A stretch of 64,000 nucleotides of DNA from Hyphomicrobiaceae bacterium (GTDB taxonomy: Bacteria; Pseudomonadota; Alphaproteobacteria; Rhizobiales; Aestuariivirgaceae). Within the stretch, counting starts at the first letter, position 1. Every line of letters starts with the position of its first letter. The notes below the pieces were generated by a model that saw only the letters and a list, made by a program, of their open reading frames with translations, was not told where the DNA came from and made no database searches. Where the stretch lies: positions 186,001 to 250,000 of the forward strand of contig OMIC01000039.1 of assembly GCA_900298995.1 (NCBI GenBank), in the 5' to 3' direction. A program made the position numbers and the translations under genes. Positions 53,926 to 62,316 of this stretch are shown piece by piece.

Positions 53926-54107
53926 GCGCGGCTGATCCTTGTCGCTCAATCGCTGAAATTGCGCTCCTGATAAAGCCTTGGGGCCGGGAGTCAATTGGAA
54001 CCATGGTGTGGCTGGCCGATGATGAGGGCCGTTGCGCGACGCCCGGGTCCAGCCTATTGTGAGTCGGTGTTGGGACCGAAAATTCATCAGTCTTGCCAGA
54101 GGCTTTG

Positions 54108-54392
54108 ATGACGAACATTGACAATCTGGATGAAGCATTCCGGCGTTTCGAGTCTGCTCTGCGCAGGCTCGAGGACGCGGCGGCCTCGCGTGCCGACGGC
54201 GCCAGCCGACTGGCCGGCGTCGAAGAAGAGGCCGAATCCCTCCGCCGCGACCGGGCGCGGCTCGCCAATGAACTGGACCTCCTGCGCAGCAAGGCAGGGG
54301 CGCTCGCAGACAGCAGCAGGAGTGCCGCTGGCAAGATCGATGCCGCCATGTCGCGCATCCGCGCCGTGCTGCACTCGAACGTGGCGGAGTAG
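54108..54392 (+). CDS. DUF4164 coiled-coil protein
   Basis: A 94-aa protein that is one continuous helical coiled coil ([18 protein letters not shown] through [13 protein letters not shown]), as in DUF4164. It lies 4 nt before zapA in a fixed alphaproteobacterial order (DUF4164-zapA-6S RNA-5-FCL), hinting at a division role, but its function is unknown. AGAGG precedes the ATG at 54108. Confidence 0.85.
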   Translation: MTNIDNLDEAFRRFESALRRLEDAAASRADGASRLAGVEEEAESLRRDRARLANELDLLRSKAGALADSSRSAAGKIDAAMSRIRAVLHSNVAE

Positions 54393-54396
54393 GGCC

Positions 54397-54750
54397 ATGG
54401 CGCATGTCATCGTACAGGTGAATGGACGCCCCTACACCATGCAGTGCGAGGAGGGCGAGGAAGAGCATCTTCGCGAACTCGCCGAACTGCTCGACAGCGA
54501 GGTGCAGCGCGTCAAGACCAATGTCGGGTCGGTGGGCGACATCCGCATGCTGGTGATGGCGGGACTCATGGTTGCGGATCGGCTTTCGGAGGCGATCCAC
54601 AAGATTCAGGCTCTCGAGGAACAGGTGGCGGGCTTGCGCGAGGCGCGGAACATCGCGCAGAGCGAGGCAGCGGGCCTCGAGGCGCGGTTCAGCGAGAGGC
54701 TTGTGGCGGCATCCGAACGGCTGGAGAAGCTGGCGCAGCTGATCAGGTAG
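54397..54750 (+). CDS. zapA: Cell division protein ZapA
   Basis: A 117-aa FtsZ-ring stabiliser. The N-terminal ZapA head ([30 protein letters not shown]) is followed by [18 protein letters not shown] and a coiled-coil tail. ZapA tetramers cross-link FtsZ filaments at midcell. It starts at the ATG at 54397, 4 nt after the DUF4164 gene, and is followed by the 6S RNA candidate, the same order as zapA-ssrS-ygfA in Escherichia coli. Confidence 0.92.
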   Translation: MAHVIVQVNGRPYTMQCEEGEEEHLRELAELLDSEVQRVKTNVGSVGDIRMLVMAGLMVADRLSEAIHKIQALEEQVAGLREARNIAQSEAAGLEARFSERLVAASERLEKLAQLIR

Positions 54751-54798
54751 AAGACTCGCGCCGGTGGACACTGGGCGCGCGCGCACCTAAATAGGTCA

Positions 54799-54955
54799 TT
54801 GGCGGGCTGCCCGGCGCGTGAGACGACATATTTTCCCTGGGGCCTATGCGATTCTGAATGGGAGCTGTCCCTTGGCTTGGCCGTGGCCTCGTCAACACGG
54901 CGCCCACCTACAACTGTAGGGACCCGGGATCGTCAGTCGTTCACGGCCCATGGTG
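54799..54955 (+). ncRNA. ssrS: 6S RNA (ssrS)
   Basis: The 239-nt gap between zapA and the 5-FCL gene folds as 6S RNA should. A long closing stem pairs 54813-54827 with 54936-54948 (GGC, CGTGA, ACGAC against GTCGT, TCACG, GCC, with two bulged G). A large open region follows, then GTCCC (54867-54871) with GGGAC (54919-54923), and an apical hairpin GCCGTG/CACGGC (54880-54885 with 54896-54901). A -10-like TAAATA lies at about 54788-54793. 6S RNA binds the housekeeping RNA polymerase as an open-promoter mimic. Ends are approximate. Confidence 0.8.
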
Positions 54956-54989
54956 GCTCGCCACGCCTCTTGTCCGCCCGGGGAGGGTC

Positions 54990-55565
54990 ATGGAACTCGC
55001 AGAAGAAAAGCGCCTTGCCCGTCAGGCGGCCGGTCGGCGCCGCGCTGAAGCCCATGCGGCGCTCAAGGATGTCGCAGGCGAAGCCCTGGCAACGCGCGGG
55101 CTCCCGGCTGAACTGTCCGGCACGCCGGGCATCGTCTCGGGCTTCATGCCCTACAAGAGCGAAATCACCACGCTGCCGCTGCTCACGCGCCTGGGGGCTG
55201 AGGGCTGGCAGACCTGCCTTCCTGTCGTCGTGGCGGCAGATCAGCCGCTCCTGTTCCGGGCCTGGGCGCCGGGCGGGCCGCTGGTGCCGGGCGTCTGGGA
55301 TATTCCGGTGCCGCCTGAAACCGCGCCCGAACTGCTCCCGGATGTTCTCCTGGTGCCGATGCTCGCCTTTGACCCGCTGGGCTATCGCCTCGGCTATGGC
55401 GGCGGCTTCTATGACCGCACCCTCGAAAAGCTCCGTTCACTGAAGAAAGTGGTGGCGATCGGGGTCGCCTATGCCGCGCAGATGGTTGACGGCGTGCCGC
55501 GCGGCGAACATGACGCGCCCCTCGACCATGTGATGACCGAGCGGGAGACCTTTGCGTGCGGCTGA
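54990..55565 (+). CDS. ygfA: 5-Formyltetrahydrofolate cyclo-ligase
   Basis: A 191-aa ATP-dependent enzyme that recycles 5-formyl-THF to methenyl-THF. The family blocks PYKSEITTLPLL, the metal- and substrate-site region LLVPMLAFDPLGYRLGYGGGFYDRTL and the closing GVAYAAQMVDGVPRGEHDAPLDHVMTE-type ending are present. The ATG at 54990 follows GGGGAGGG, and the upstream frame covers the 6S RNA, so it is not coding. It overlaps the next gene by 10 nt. Placement directly after 6S RNA is conserved. Confidence 0.93.
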   Translation: MELAEEKRLARQAAGRRRAEAHAALKDVAGEALATRGLPAELSGTPGIVSGFMPYKSEITTLPLLTRLGAEGWQTCLPVVVAADQPLLFRAWAPGGPLVPGVWDIPVPPETAPELLPDVLLVPMLAFDPLGYRLGYGGGFYDRTLEKLRSLKKVVAIGVAYAAQMVDGVPRGEHDAPLDHVMTERETFACG

Positions 55566-56383
55566 TCTTTCTGGGCGATGTGGTGGGCCGAAGTGGCCGC
55601 GAGGCCGTGACGCGCGAGCTTCCCGGCCTGAGGGCGCGGTACCGGCCTGATCTGGTCGTGGTCAATGGCGAGAATGCCGCGCATGGCTTTGGCATCACGG
55701 AAGAGATCTTCCTCGGCTTTCTCGCGGCGGGCGCCGACGTGGTGACGCTGGGCAATCATTCCTTCGACCAGCGCGAGGCGCTGGTCTTCATCGAGCGTCA
55801 TCCCAATCTCCTGCGGCCGGTGAACTGGCCGGCCGGATGTCCGGGCCGCGGCGCGGCACTCGTCGACACAGCCTCCGGCCGGCGGGTGCTGGTCATGCAG
55901 GCCATGGGCCGGGTCATGATCGAACCCGTTCTCGACGACCCGTTTCCCGCCGTGGCGCGGGAACTGGAGGCCTGCCCCCTGGGCCTGGGCTGCGACGCCG
56001 TGCTCGTCGATTTCCATGCCGAGACCAGTTCGGAGAAGATGGCCTTCGGTCATTTCTGCGACGGCCGGGCGAGTCTTGTGGTCGGCACCCATACCCATGT
56101 GCCGACCGCCGACCACCAGATCCTGCCCGGCGGCACCGCCTATCTCACCGATGCCGGCATGTGCGGCGACTATGACTCGGTGATCGGCATGGAAAAGGCC
56201 GAACCCTTGCAGCGCTTCCTTCGTAAACTTCCGGTTGAGCGCATGCGCCCGGCCGAAGGTCCGGCCACGCTTTGCGGCGTTGCGGTGGAGACCGATGACA
56301 GGACTGGAAAGGCCCTGATGATCGCGCCCTTGAGGCTCGGCGGGCGCCTGGCGGAGGCGCGGGTGGCCCCCTGGGAGGGCTGA
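55556..56383 (+). CDS. TIGR00282/YmdB-family metallophosphoesterase
   Basis: A 275-aa protein starting at a GTG (MRLIFLGDVVGRSGREAV) inside the end of the 5-FCL gene. Metal ligands are visible in GDVVG, VVNGENAAHG, LGNHSFD and GTHTHVPTAD. Members of this family (YmdB, DR1281) hydrolyse 2',3'-cyclic nucleotides and other phosphodiesters. The VVNGENAAHGFG segment is diagnostic. It is the last gene of the zapA-linked operon; a 273-nt non-coding gap follows. Confidence 0.9.
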   Translation: MRLIFLGDVVGRSGREAVTRELPGLRARYRPDLVVVNGENAAHGFGITEEIFLGFLAAGADVVTLGNHSFDQREALVFIERHPNLLRPVNWPAGCPGRGAALVDTASGRRVLVMQAMGRVMIEPVLDDPFPAVARELEACPLGLGCDAVLVDFHAETSSEKMAFGHFCDGRASLVVGTHTHVPTADHQILPGGTAYLTDAGMCGDYDSVIGMEKAEPLQRFLRKLPVERMRPAEGPATLCGVAVETDDRTGKALMIAPLRLGGRLAEARVAPWEG

Positions 56384-56540
56384 TCGCATGACTCGATTTG
56401 CGCCGTTCGGAGAAAAAATCTCTAGTGACGGGCGGGAAAAAGCCGCTAGTATCTTGTGTAGCGCTTATAAAAAGACGGGGTAGGCAGGTAGTGCGCCGGA
56501 AACGGCGGTCAGTGCCACCTGCTCGATAAAAGCGTGGAAA

Positions 56541-56610
56541 ATGGGGAGGAAAGTCCGGCATGCCCGAACTGCGCAGGCTCGCAGGGGGCGGCTGTTGTCT
56601 GTCCTCCCTT
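56541..56610 (+). promoter_or_regulatory. Possible structured leader upstream of the polyamine-type binding protein
   Basis: The 273-nt gap 56384-56656 holds no gene. Within it GGGGAGGA (56543-56550) can pair with TCCTCCC (56602-56608), enclosing about 50 nt with smaller G/C inverted segments, roughly 50 nt before the binding-protein start. AT-rich TATAAAAA at about 56465-56472 could be part of a promoter. No known riboswitch class is recognised; this may be only an mRNA hairpin. Confidence 0.35.
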
Positions 56611-56656
56611 CACAGTAACGCGCCGGCCTGACCGGCATTCTGGAGGAAGCTGTCGT

Positions 56657-57706
56657 ATGAAGAAATTCGCTACACTGTTCGGTGCGGCCCTGCTGGCCGG
56701 CACGGCGCTCTATGCCGTCAAGGCTCAGGCTGCTGACGAACTCACCATCACGTCCTGGGGCGGCGCCTATCAGGAAAGCCAGCGCAATGCCTTCTTCAAG
56801 CCGTTCATCGACGCGGGCAACAAGATCACCGAGGCCGAGTACAATGGCGAGATCGCGAAGATCCGCGCCATGGTTGAAGCCAAGGCCGTGACCTGGGACG
56901 TCGTCGACGTCGACACCCAGACCGCGCTGGCCGGCTGTGCCGAGGGCACCTTCGAGACCATCGACTGGGCCAAGCTCGGGCTTGACCGCGCCAAGTTCAT
57001 CGGTGGCGACGTGACCGACTGCGCCGTGCCGAACATCCTCTACTCGACGGTCGCGGCCTATGACACGACCAAGACCGAGGCCCCGGCCAGCCTGTTCGAG
57101 GCACTGTTCGACACCACCAAGTATCCGGGCAAGCGCGCCCTGCAGAAGAGCCCCTTCGTGAACCTCGAGTGGGCCCTGATGGCGGATGGCGTCGCGCCGG
57201 CCGATGTCTACAAGGTCCTCGGCACCGACGAGGGCGTTGATCGCGCCTTCAAGAAGCTCGACACCATCAAGAAGGATGTTGTCTGGTGGGAGTCGGGCGC
57301 TCAGGGTCCGCAGCTTCTTGCCGACGGTCAGGTGGTGTTCGCCACCTCCTGGAATGGCCGCTTCTACAATGCCATCAAGACCGACAACAAGCCCTTCAAG
57401 ATCATCTGGGACTTCCAGGCTCCGGACTGGGATTGGTGGGCGATCCCGAAGGGCACGCCGAAGATCGAGGAAGCCTATCGCTTCATCACTTTCGCGTCTG
57501 ACCCGCAGCGCATGGCCGACCAGACCAAGTGGATTTCCTATGGTCCGGCCAACAAGGATGCCGCGCCGAAGATCGATCCGGCCATCCTTCCGGACCTGCC
57601 GTCTGCTCCCGACAACCTCAAGACCGTGTTCTATCCGGACCCGCAGTTCTGGGGTGACAAGGGCGATGAGCTGCGCGAGCGCTTCAACGCCTGGCTGGCC
57701 CAGTAA
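56657..57706 (+). CDS. ABC transporter substrate-binding protein, polyamine (PotD) type
   Basis: A 349-aa periplasmic protein with a signal peptide (LFGAALLAGTALYAVKAQA), then LTITSWGGAYQESQRNAFFKPF, a start typical of the spermidine/putrescine-binding family. ATSWNGRFYNAI and IWDFQAPDWDWWAIPKGTPK line the ligand-cleft region, rich in Trp and Asp as in polyamine binders, though other cations or opine-like compounds are possible. GGAGGAAG lies upstream of the ATG at 56657. It is followed by a hairpin and two permease genes; no ATPase gene is present. Confidence 0.9.
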   Translation: MKKFATLFGAALLAGTALYAVKAQAADELTITSWGGAYQESQRNAFFKPFIDAGNKITEAEYNGEIAKIRAMVEAKAVTWDVVDVDTQTALAGCAEGTFETIDWAKLGLDRAKFIGGDVTDCAVPNILYSTVAAYDTTKTEAPASLFEALFDTTKYPGKRALQKSPFVNLEWALMADGVAPADVYKVLGTDEGVDRAFKKLDTIKKDVVWWESGAQGPQLLADGQVVFATSWNGRFYNAIKTDNKPFKIIWDFQAPDWDWWAIPKGTPKIEEAYRFITFASDPQRMADQTKWISYGPANKDAAPKIDPAILPDLPSAPDNLKTVFYPDPQFWGDKGDELRERFNAWLAQ

Positions 57707-57720
57707 CTCCTGACACTCGC

Positions 57721-57748
57721 GCGGGGAGGAGGCACGCCTCTTCCCCGC
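57721..57748 (+). terminator. Intercistronic hairpin (partial terminator) after the binding-protein gene
   Basis: GCGGGGAGGAGGC (57721-57733) pairs with GCCTCTTCCCCGC (57736-57748) with one G-T pair, followed by TGCTTTCTCTTC. Such hairpins commonly protect or terminate the binding-protein message so that it exceeds the permease message. Confidence 0.75.
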
Positions 57749-57791
57749 TGCTTTCTCTTCTGTTGAAGACGCATCGGGGGTCAACCCACCC

Positions 57792-59081
57792 ATGGCCACG
57801 GCTCAGGCAGTTCCCGCAGACGGCGTGATGCGCGCCGCCGACGGCACGCCGCTCAAGACGGCCCTGGCCCGCGCCGAGCGGCGCGAGAGGCTGAAGGCGC
57901 TTGGCCTGGTGCTGCCGCTCTTCGCCTTCATCGTCTTGTCCTTCGTCGTTCCCATCCTGGTGATGCTCTACAACTCGGTCTACGACCCCGATGTGGCCGA
58001 GAACATGCCACAGACCGTTCAGGCGCTTCAGGCCTGGGACGGCCGGGAACTTCCTCCCGAGGAGGTCTTTGCAGCCTTCGTGGCCGATCTCCAGGAAGCC
58101 CAGAAGAACAAGCAGGCCGCTCTGATTGGCAAGCGCCTCAACTACGAGATTTCCGGCATCCGCTCGAAGGTGACGACCACCGCCCGCAAGGTGGGCGCGC
58201 TGGCGGAGGGTCCCTACAGGGAAGCTGTCATCGCCATAGACAAGGTGTGGGGCGATATCGATACCTGGGCAACCATCAAGCGGTCGTCTTCCGACTGGAC
58301 GCCCTTCTACATTCTCTCGATGCTCGATCTGCGCCAGGGCCCGGATGGCTCGATCGAGCATATGCCGGCTGACCGCTCCATCTACAAGGACATACTGGTC
58401 CGCACGCTCGGCATTTCACTTCTGGTCACCGCCATGACGCTGGTGCTCGGCTATCCGGTGGCCTACATGCTGGCGACTTCGCCGCAGAAGACCGCGTCGA
58501 TCCTGATGATCTTCGTGCTGCTGCCGTTCTGGACCTCGCTTCTGGTGCGCACCACAGCCTGGATGATCCTGATGCAGGATGGCGGCGTGTTCACGCAGAT
58601 GCTCAATTTCTCCGGCATCACCTTCCTCATGAACATGCTCGGCGTGATCGACGGCGAACCACAGTTGTTCAAGACGCGCTTCGCCACCGTGGTGGCCATG
58701 ACCCATATCCAGTTGCCCTTCACGCTGCTGCCCATCTACTCTGTCATGAAGACCATCTCGCCCAACTACATGAGGGCGGCAAAATCACTGGGCGGCACGC
58801 CCTTCTATTCCTTCCTCCGGGTCTATATGCCCCAGACGCTGCCCGGCGTGGCTGCGGGCTGCCTGCTCACCTTCATCTTGTGTCTTGGCTATTACATCAC
58901 GCCCGCGCTGGTTGGTGGCCCGACCGACCAGATGATCTCTGGTTTCATCGAGCGCGCCATCAATTCCGAGAACAACTGGGGCAAGGCGTCGGCGCTGGGT
59001 GTCATCCTGCTCACCGCCACGCTGATCCTCTATTACGTCTACAACAAGCTGGTCGGCATCGACCGCATGAAGCTGGGCTGA
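57792..59081 (+). CDS. ABC transporter permease, PotB type, with enlarged first periplasmic loop
   Basis: A 429-aa inner-membrane permease. After a 35-residue cytosolic start, the first helix (about 36-63) is followed by roughly 130 hydrophilic residues before the second helix at about 200; ordinary PotB proteins are near 290-310 aa, so this loop is an insertion. The C-terminal core is normal and has the ATPase-contact EAA-like loop MRAAKSLGGTPFYSFLRVYMPQTLPG. It must partner with the permease that starts 4 nt downstream and an ATPase encoded elsewhere. Confidence 0.9.
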   Translation: MATAQAVPADGVMRAADGTPLKTALARAERRERLKALGLVLPLFAFIVLSFVVPILVMLYNSVYDPDVAENMPQTVQALQAWDGRELPPEEVFAAFVADLQEAQKNKQAALIGKRLNYEISGIRSKVTTTARKVGALAEGPYREAVIAIDKVWGDIDTWATIKRSSSDWTPFYILSMLDLRQGPDGSIEHMPADRSIYKDILVRTLGISLLVTAMTLVLGYPVAYMLATSPQKTASILMIFVLLPFWTSLLVRTTAWMILMQDGGVFTQMLNFSGITFLMNMLGVIDGEPQLFKTRFATVVAMTHIQLPFTLLPIYSVMKTISPNYMRAAKSLGGTPFYSFLRVYMPQTLPGVAAGCLLTFILCLGYYITPALVGGPTDQMISGFIERAINSENNWGKASALGVILLTATLILYYVYNKLVGIDRMKLG

Positions 59082-59084
59082 GCC

Positions 59085-59912
59085 ATGGCTGTCCCGTCCT
59101 ATTACACGCGCGGTGAAACAATTGCCTATTACGCGCTGCGCGTGTTCGTGGCGCTCGTGCTGCTGTTCCTGATCTCGCCCATCCTCGCGGTCATGCCGCT
59201 CTCGTTCAACTCCGAGAGCTTCTTCACCTATCCGATGCCCGGCTATTCGCTCAAATGGTACGAGGACTTCTTCTTCAATCCGCGCTGGACGGGTTCGGTG
59301 AAGATGAGTTTCTTCGTGGCGTTCGCAACGACCATACTTGCCACCACGCTGGGCACGCTGGCGGCACTGGGCCTGTCACGGTCCAATTTCCCGCTCAAGT
59401 CCACCATGATGGCGATCCTGATCTCGCCGATGATCGTGCCGGTGATCATTTCTGCTGTCGGCATGTTCAAGTTCTATGCCCAGCTCGATCTTGCCGGCAC
59501 GCGGATCGGCATCATCCTGGCGCATACCGCGCTCGCCACGCCCTTCGTGGTGATCACCGTCACCGCAACGCTCGCCAGTTTCGACAAGACGCTGATGCGT
59601 GCCGGCGCCTCCTGCGGGGCTCCCCCCCATACGGTGTTCTTCAAGGTCGTCATGCCGCTCATCCTGCCCGGCATGATCTCGGGCGCGCTCTTTGCGTTCG
59701 TCACATCCTTCGATGAAGTCGTCGTTGTGCTGTTCCTGGCAAGCCCGGAGGACCGCACGCTGCCGCTGCAGATGTTCTCCGGAATCCGCGAAATGATTTC
59801 CCCCACCATTACAGCCGCCGCTACCGTTCTGGTGCTTATCTCGACGGCGCTGCTCATCACGGTGGAAATGCTGCGCCGCCGCTCGGAACGGCTGCGGGGC
59901 GTACAGGTCTGA
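59085..59912 (+). CDS. ABC transporter permease, PotC type
   Basis: A 275-aa permease with six helices and the conserved loop LMRAGASCGAPPHTVFFKVVMPLILPG (an EAA-type motif). SFNSESFFTYPMPGYSLKWYEDFF after the first helix is typical of PotC-like subunits. It starts 3 nt after the first permease gene. The next gene is on the opposite strand 3 nt past its stop, so the operon ends here without an ATP-binding subunit. Confidence 0.92.
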   Translation: MAVPSYYTRGETIAYYALRVFVALVLLFLISPILAVMPLSFNSESFFTYPMPGYSLKWYEDFFFNPRWTGSVKMSFFVAFATTILATTLGTLAALGLSRSNFPLKSTMMAILISPMIVPVIISAVGMFKFYAQLDLAGTRIGIILAHTALATPFVVITVTATLASFDKTLMRAGASCGAPPHTVFFKVVMPLILPGMISGALFAFVTSFDEVVVVLFLASPEDRTLPLQMFSGIREMISPTITAAATVLVLISTALLITVEMLRRRSERLRGVQV

Positions 59913-59915
59913 AGC

Positions 59916-60242
59916 CTAACGCCGCACCTGCCGCTTGCGGCGCTGCGGCGCGTCGGTATCCCGGGCGCGGTCGGCCAGATCCTTCAGTTGCGATACGGCC
60001 TCGCTGAGCCGTTCGGCTGCCTCTGCGGAATCGGCCCCGCTCAGTGCGCGGCTTCCATTCTCAAGCGTCCGTCCCGCCCGTGCAGACGCATCGGCGAGTG
60101 TTGCGATGGCGCTGAACAGACGGCCGGATGGCGCGTGGTCCATGAGTCGCCCGAGTTTGCGCAACGACGAGACGGCCGCCGTGCCAGACAGGCCCTCCGC
60201 TGAGAAGCAGATTTCATTAACCCTATTGCACCCGGATTTCAT
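59916..60242 (-). CDS. Hypothetical helical protein
   Basis: A 108-aa Ala/Arg-rich soluble protein, predicted helical throughout, ending in a basic tail (RRKRQVRR). GGGAG lies upstream of the ATG at 60240-60242; an ATG eight codons earlier is less supported. An overlapping rightward frame (59935-60249) is Ser/Arg-rich and less coding-like. No family recognised. It shares its upstream region, including a perfect CtrA-type box, with yebC. Confidence 0.5.
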   Translation of the reverse strand: MKSGCNRVNEICFSAEGLSGTAAVSSLRKLGRLMDHAPSGRLFSAIATLADASARAGRTLENGSRALSGADSAEAAERLSEAVSQLKDLADRARDTDAPQRRKRQVRR

Positions 60243-60294
60243 CGCCTGACACTCCCTCACGCACACATACGCACATAAGCTTGGCCGGGTCGGC

Positions 60295-60309
60295 TTAAAG
60301 CCCGGTTAA
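60295..60309. promoter_or_regulatory. Perfect TTAA-N7-TTAA (CtrA-type) box upstream of yebC-ruvCAB
   Basis: TTAA at 60295-60298 and 60306-60309 with a seven-base spacer (AGCCCGG). It lies 73 nt before the yebC start and 53 nt from the divergent hypothetical gene, in the 139-nt intergenic region where promoters are expected. Confidence 0.55.
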
Positions 60310-60381
60310 GCGGCTTGTTTCGTGGCGCGGGGCCTGTCTATAAGGCGGGTCAATCCGCAGCAGTCCGAACCCGGGGGTTTC

Positions 60382-61131
60382 ATGGCCGGCCACTCGCAAT
60401 TCAAGAACATCATGCACCGCAAGGGCAAGCAGGACGCGGTGCGCTCGAAGATTTTCTCAAAGCTGGCGCGCGAGATCACCGTGGCGGCCAAGGCCGGCCT
60501 GCCGGATCCTGACGCCAACTCGCGCCTGCGTCTTGCCATACAGAACGCCCGCGCCGAAAACATGCCGAAGGACAATATCGAGCGCGCCATCAAGAAGGCT
60601 GCCGGCGGTGACGGCGAGAACTACGATCTGGTTCGTTACGAGGGCTATGGACCGGGCGGCGTCGCCGTCATCGTCGAGGCGCTCACCGACAACCGCAACC
60701 GCACCGCCTCGAACGTCCGGTCGCTGTTCACGAAATTCGGCGGCAATCTGGGCGAGTCCGGCTCCGTGGCCTTCATGTTTGCGCGTGTGGGCGAGATCAT
60801 CTATCCGGCGTCGAGAGCGTCGGCCGATGCGATGCTCGAAGCGGCGATCGATGCCGGCGCTGATGATGTCGTCTCGGAAGCCGAAAACCATACCGTCACC
60901 TGCGCGTTTGAATCGCTGGGCGAAGTGTCGTCGGCGCTGGCGAAGGCGTTTGGCGAGGCCGCTTCCGTCAAGGTGGTCTGGAAGCCGCAGACACTTGCCC
61001 CCGTCGACCAGGAGAGAGCGGAAAGCCTGCTGAAGCTGGTTGATGCACTCGATGAGGATGACGATGTGCAGGTCGTCTTCTCGAATGCCGACATTCCCGA
61101 TGAGGTCATGGCGAGGCTCAACGGCGCCTGA
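60382..61131 (+). CDS. yebC: YebC/PmpR-family regulatory protein
   Basis: A 249-aa protein with the YebC/TACO1 signature [23 protein letters not shown] and the three-domain length. Members were first named as transcription regulators and more recently shown to help ribosomes through proline stretches. The start is the ATG at 60382; Met codons upstream are non-conserved. It heads the yebC-ruvC-ruvA-ruvB-ybgC order found widely in alpha- and gammaproteobacteria, 17 nt before ruvC. Confidence 0.95.
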   Translation: MAGHSQFKNIMHRKGKQDAVRSKIFSKLAREITVAAKAGLPDPDANSRLRLAIQNARAENMPKDNIERAIKKAAGGDGENYDLVRYEGYGPGGVAVIVEALTDNRNRTASNVRSLFTKFGGNLGESGSVAFMFARVGEIIYPASRASADAMLEAAIDAGADDVVSEAENHTVTCAFESLGEVSSALAKAFGEAASVKVVWKPQTLAPVDQERAESLLKLVDALDEDDDVQVVFSNADIPDEVMARLNGA

Positions 61132-61148
61132 TGTGCTAGCCTGTGCCG

Positions 61149-61652
61149 ATGGTGAGAATCATCGGCATTGACCCCGGTCTTCGCAATACCGGCTGGGGCG
61201 TCATCGCGCAGGACGGCACGCGGCTCAGCTACGTCGCTGATGGCACGCTGCATTCCGATGCCGGCAAGCCGCTGGCCGAGCGGCTGCTCGAACTCCACGC
61301 CCAGCTGATCGATGTGATCCGTGAGTATCAGCCGGATGAGGCGGCCGTTGAGGAAACCTTCGTCAATACCGACGCCCGGGCCACGTTGAAGCTCGGCCAG
61401 GCGCGTGGCGCCCTGATGCTTGCGCCCGCCATCCTGAAGCTGCCGGTCGCCGAATATGCGCCCAACACGGTCAAGAAGGCGGTCGTCGGCGCGGGCCATG
61501 CCGAGAAGGATCAGGTGAAACACATGGTCCGCCTGCTTCTGCCCAAGGCCATGATGCGCACGGCGGATTCGACCGACGCCCTGGCCGTGGCCATATGCCA
61601 TGCCCACTATCGGGGCTCTCAGAAACTGGCTGATGTTCTGGCCCGTTCTTGA
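61149..61652 (+). CDS. ruvC: Holliday junction resolvase RuvC
   Basis: A 167-aa RNase H-fold endonuclease that cuts four-way junctions in recombination and fork repair. The acidic catalytic set is visible: Asp in IIGIDPGL (residue 8), Glu in AAVEETF, and Asp residues in HAEKDQVK and [15 protein letters not shown]. Start at the ATG at 61149; a GTG two codons earlier is possible. Followed by ruvA after 46 nt. Confidence 0.96.
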   Translation: MVRIIGIDPGLRNTGWGVIAQDGTRLSYVADGTLHSDAGKPLAERLLELHAQLIDVIREYQPDEAAVEETFVNTDARATLKLGQARGALMLAPAILKLPVAEYAPNTVKKAVVGAGHAEKDQVKHMVRLLLPKAMMRTADSTDALAVAICHAHYRGSQKLADVLARS

Positions 61653-61698
61653 CTTGTTCTCTTTCAGCCTATAGCAAGCCCAGTGAAAGGGCGCGGGG

Positions 61699-62316
61699 AT
61701 GATCGCAAAACTGAAGGGCCGGATTGACGCCATGGGCGCGGACTGGCTGGTGATCGAGGTCAATGGTGTTGGCTACCATGTGTCCTGTTCCGGCAAGACG
61801 CTGGGCGCGCTGCCGGGCCCCGGGGAATTCGCCGAAATCCACACCGACATGCTGGTATCGCAGGACATGATCCGGCTCGTGGGCTTTGCCACTCCGGCAG
61901 AGCGCGAGTGGTTCCGCCTGCTGCAGACCGTGCAGGGGGTTGGCACCAAGGTGGCGCTGGCCATCCTGTCGGTTCTCTCGTCGGCCGAGATTGCGGGCGC
62001 CATCGCCATGCAGGACAAGGCGATGATCGGCCGTGCCAACGGAGTCGGAAAGAAGCTGGCCGAGCGCATCGTTCTCGAGCTGAAGGACAAGAGCCCCGCA
62101 CTGGCGCCGCTCGACCCGCAACTGGGCCAGATTTCGGCGGGCCTTGATGCGCCTAGGCCCAGTGCCGCGACCGATGCCGTGTCAGCCCTCGTCAATCTCG
62201 GTTACGCTCAGGTTCAGGCCGGCACCGCCGTCGCCACCGCACTGCGCAAGGCGGGAGATGATCAGCCAACGGAGAAATTGATCCGTCTCGCCCTGAAGGA
62301 GCTGGCGCTATCATGA
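61699..62316 (+). CDS. ruvA: Holliday junction DNA helicase subunit RuvA
   Basis: A 205-aa junction-binding protein: N-terminal OB domain ([26 protein letters not shown]), helix-hairpin-helix motifs ([16 protein letters not shown] and [20 protein letters not shown]), and a C-terminal RuvB-binding domain ([16 protein letters not shown]). It loads RuvB rings on the junction for branch migration. Overlaps ruvB by four bases (ATGA). Confidence 0.97.
   Translation: MIAKLKGRIDAMGADWLVIEVNGVGYHVSCSGKTLGALPGPGEFAEIHTDMLVSQDMIRLVGFATPAEREWFRLLQTVQGVGTKVALAILSVLSSAEIAGAIAMQDKAMIGRANGVGKKLAERIVLELKDKSPALAPLDPQLGQISAGLDAPRPSAATDAVSALVNLGYAQVQAGTAVATALRKAGDDQPTEKLIRLALKELALS

Noticed and set aside
56541-56615. 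GGGGAGGAAAGTCCGG and CACAGTAAC, reminiscent of RNase P RNA core elements
   Set aside because: The two pieces are about 60 nt apart and the whole gap is 273 nt, too small for a class A RNase P RNA with its other conserved parts; taken as chance similarity.
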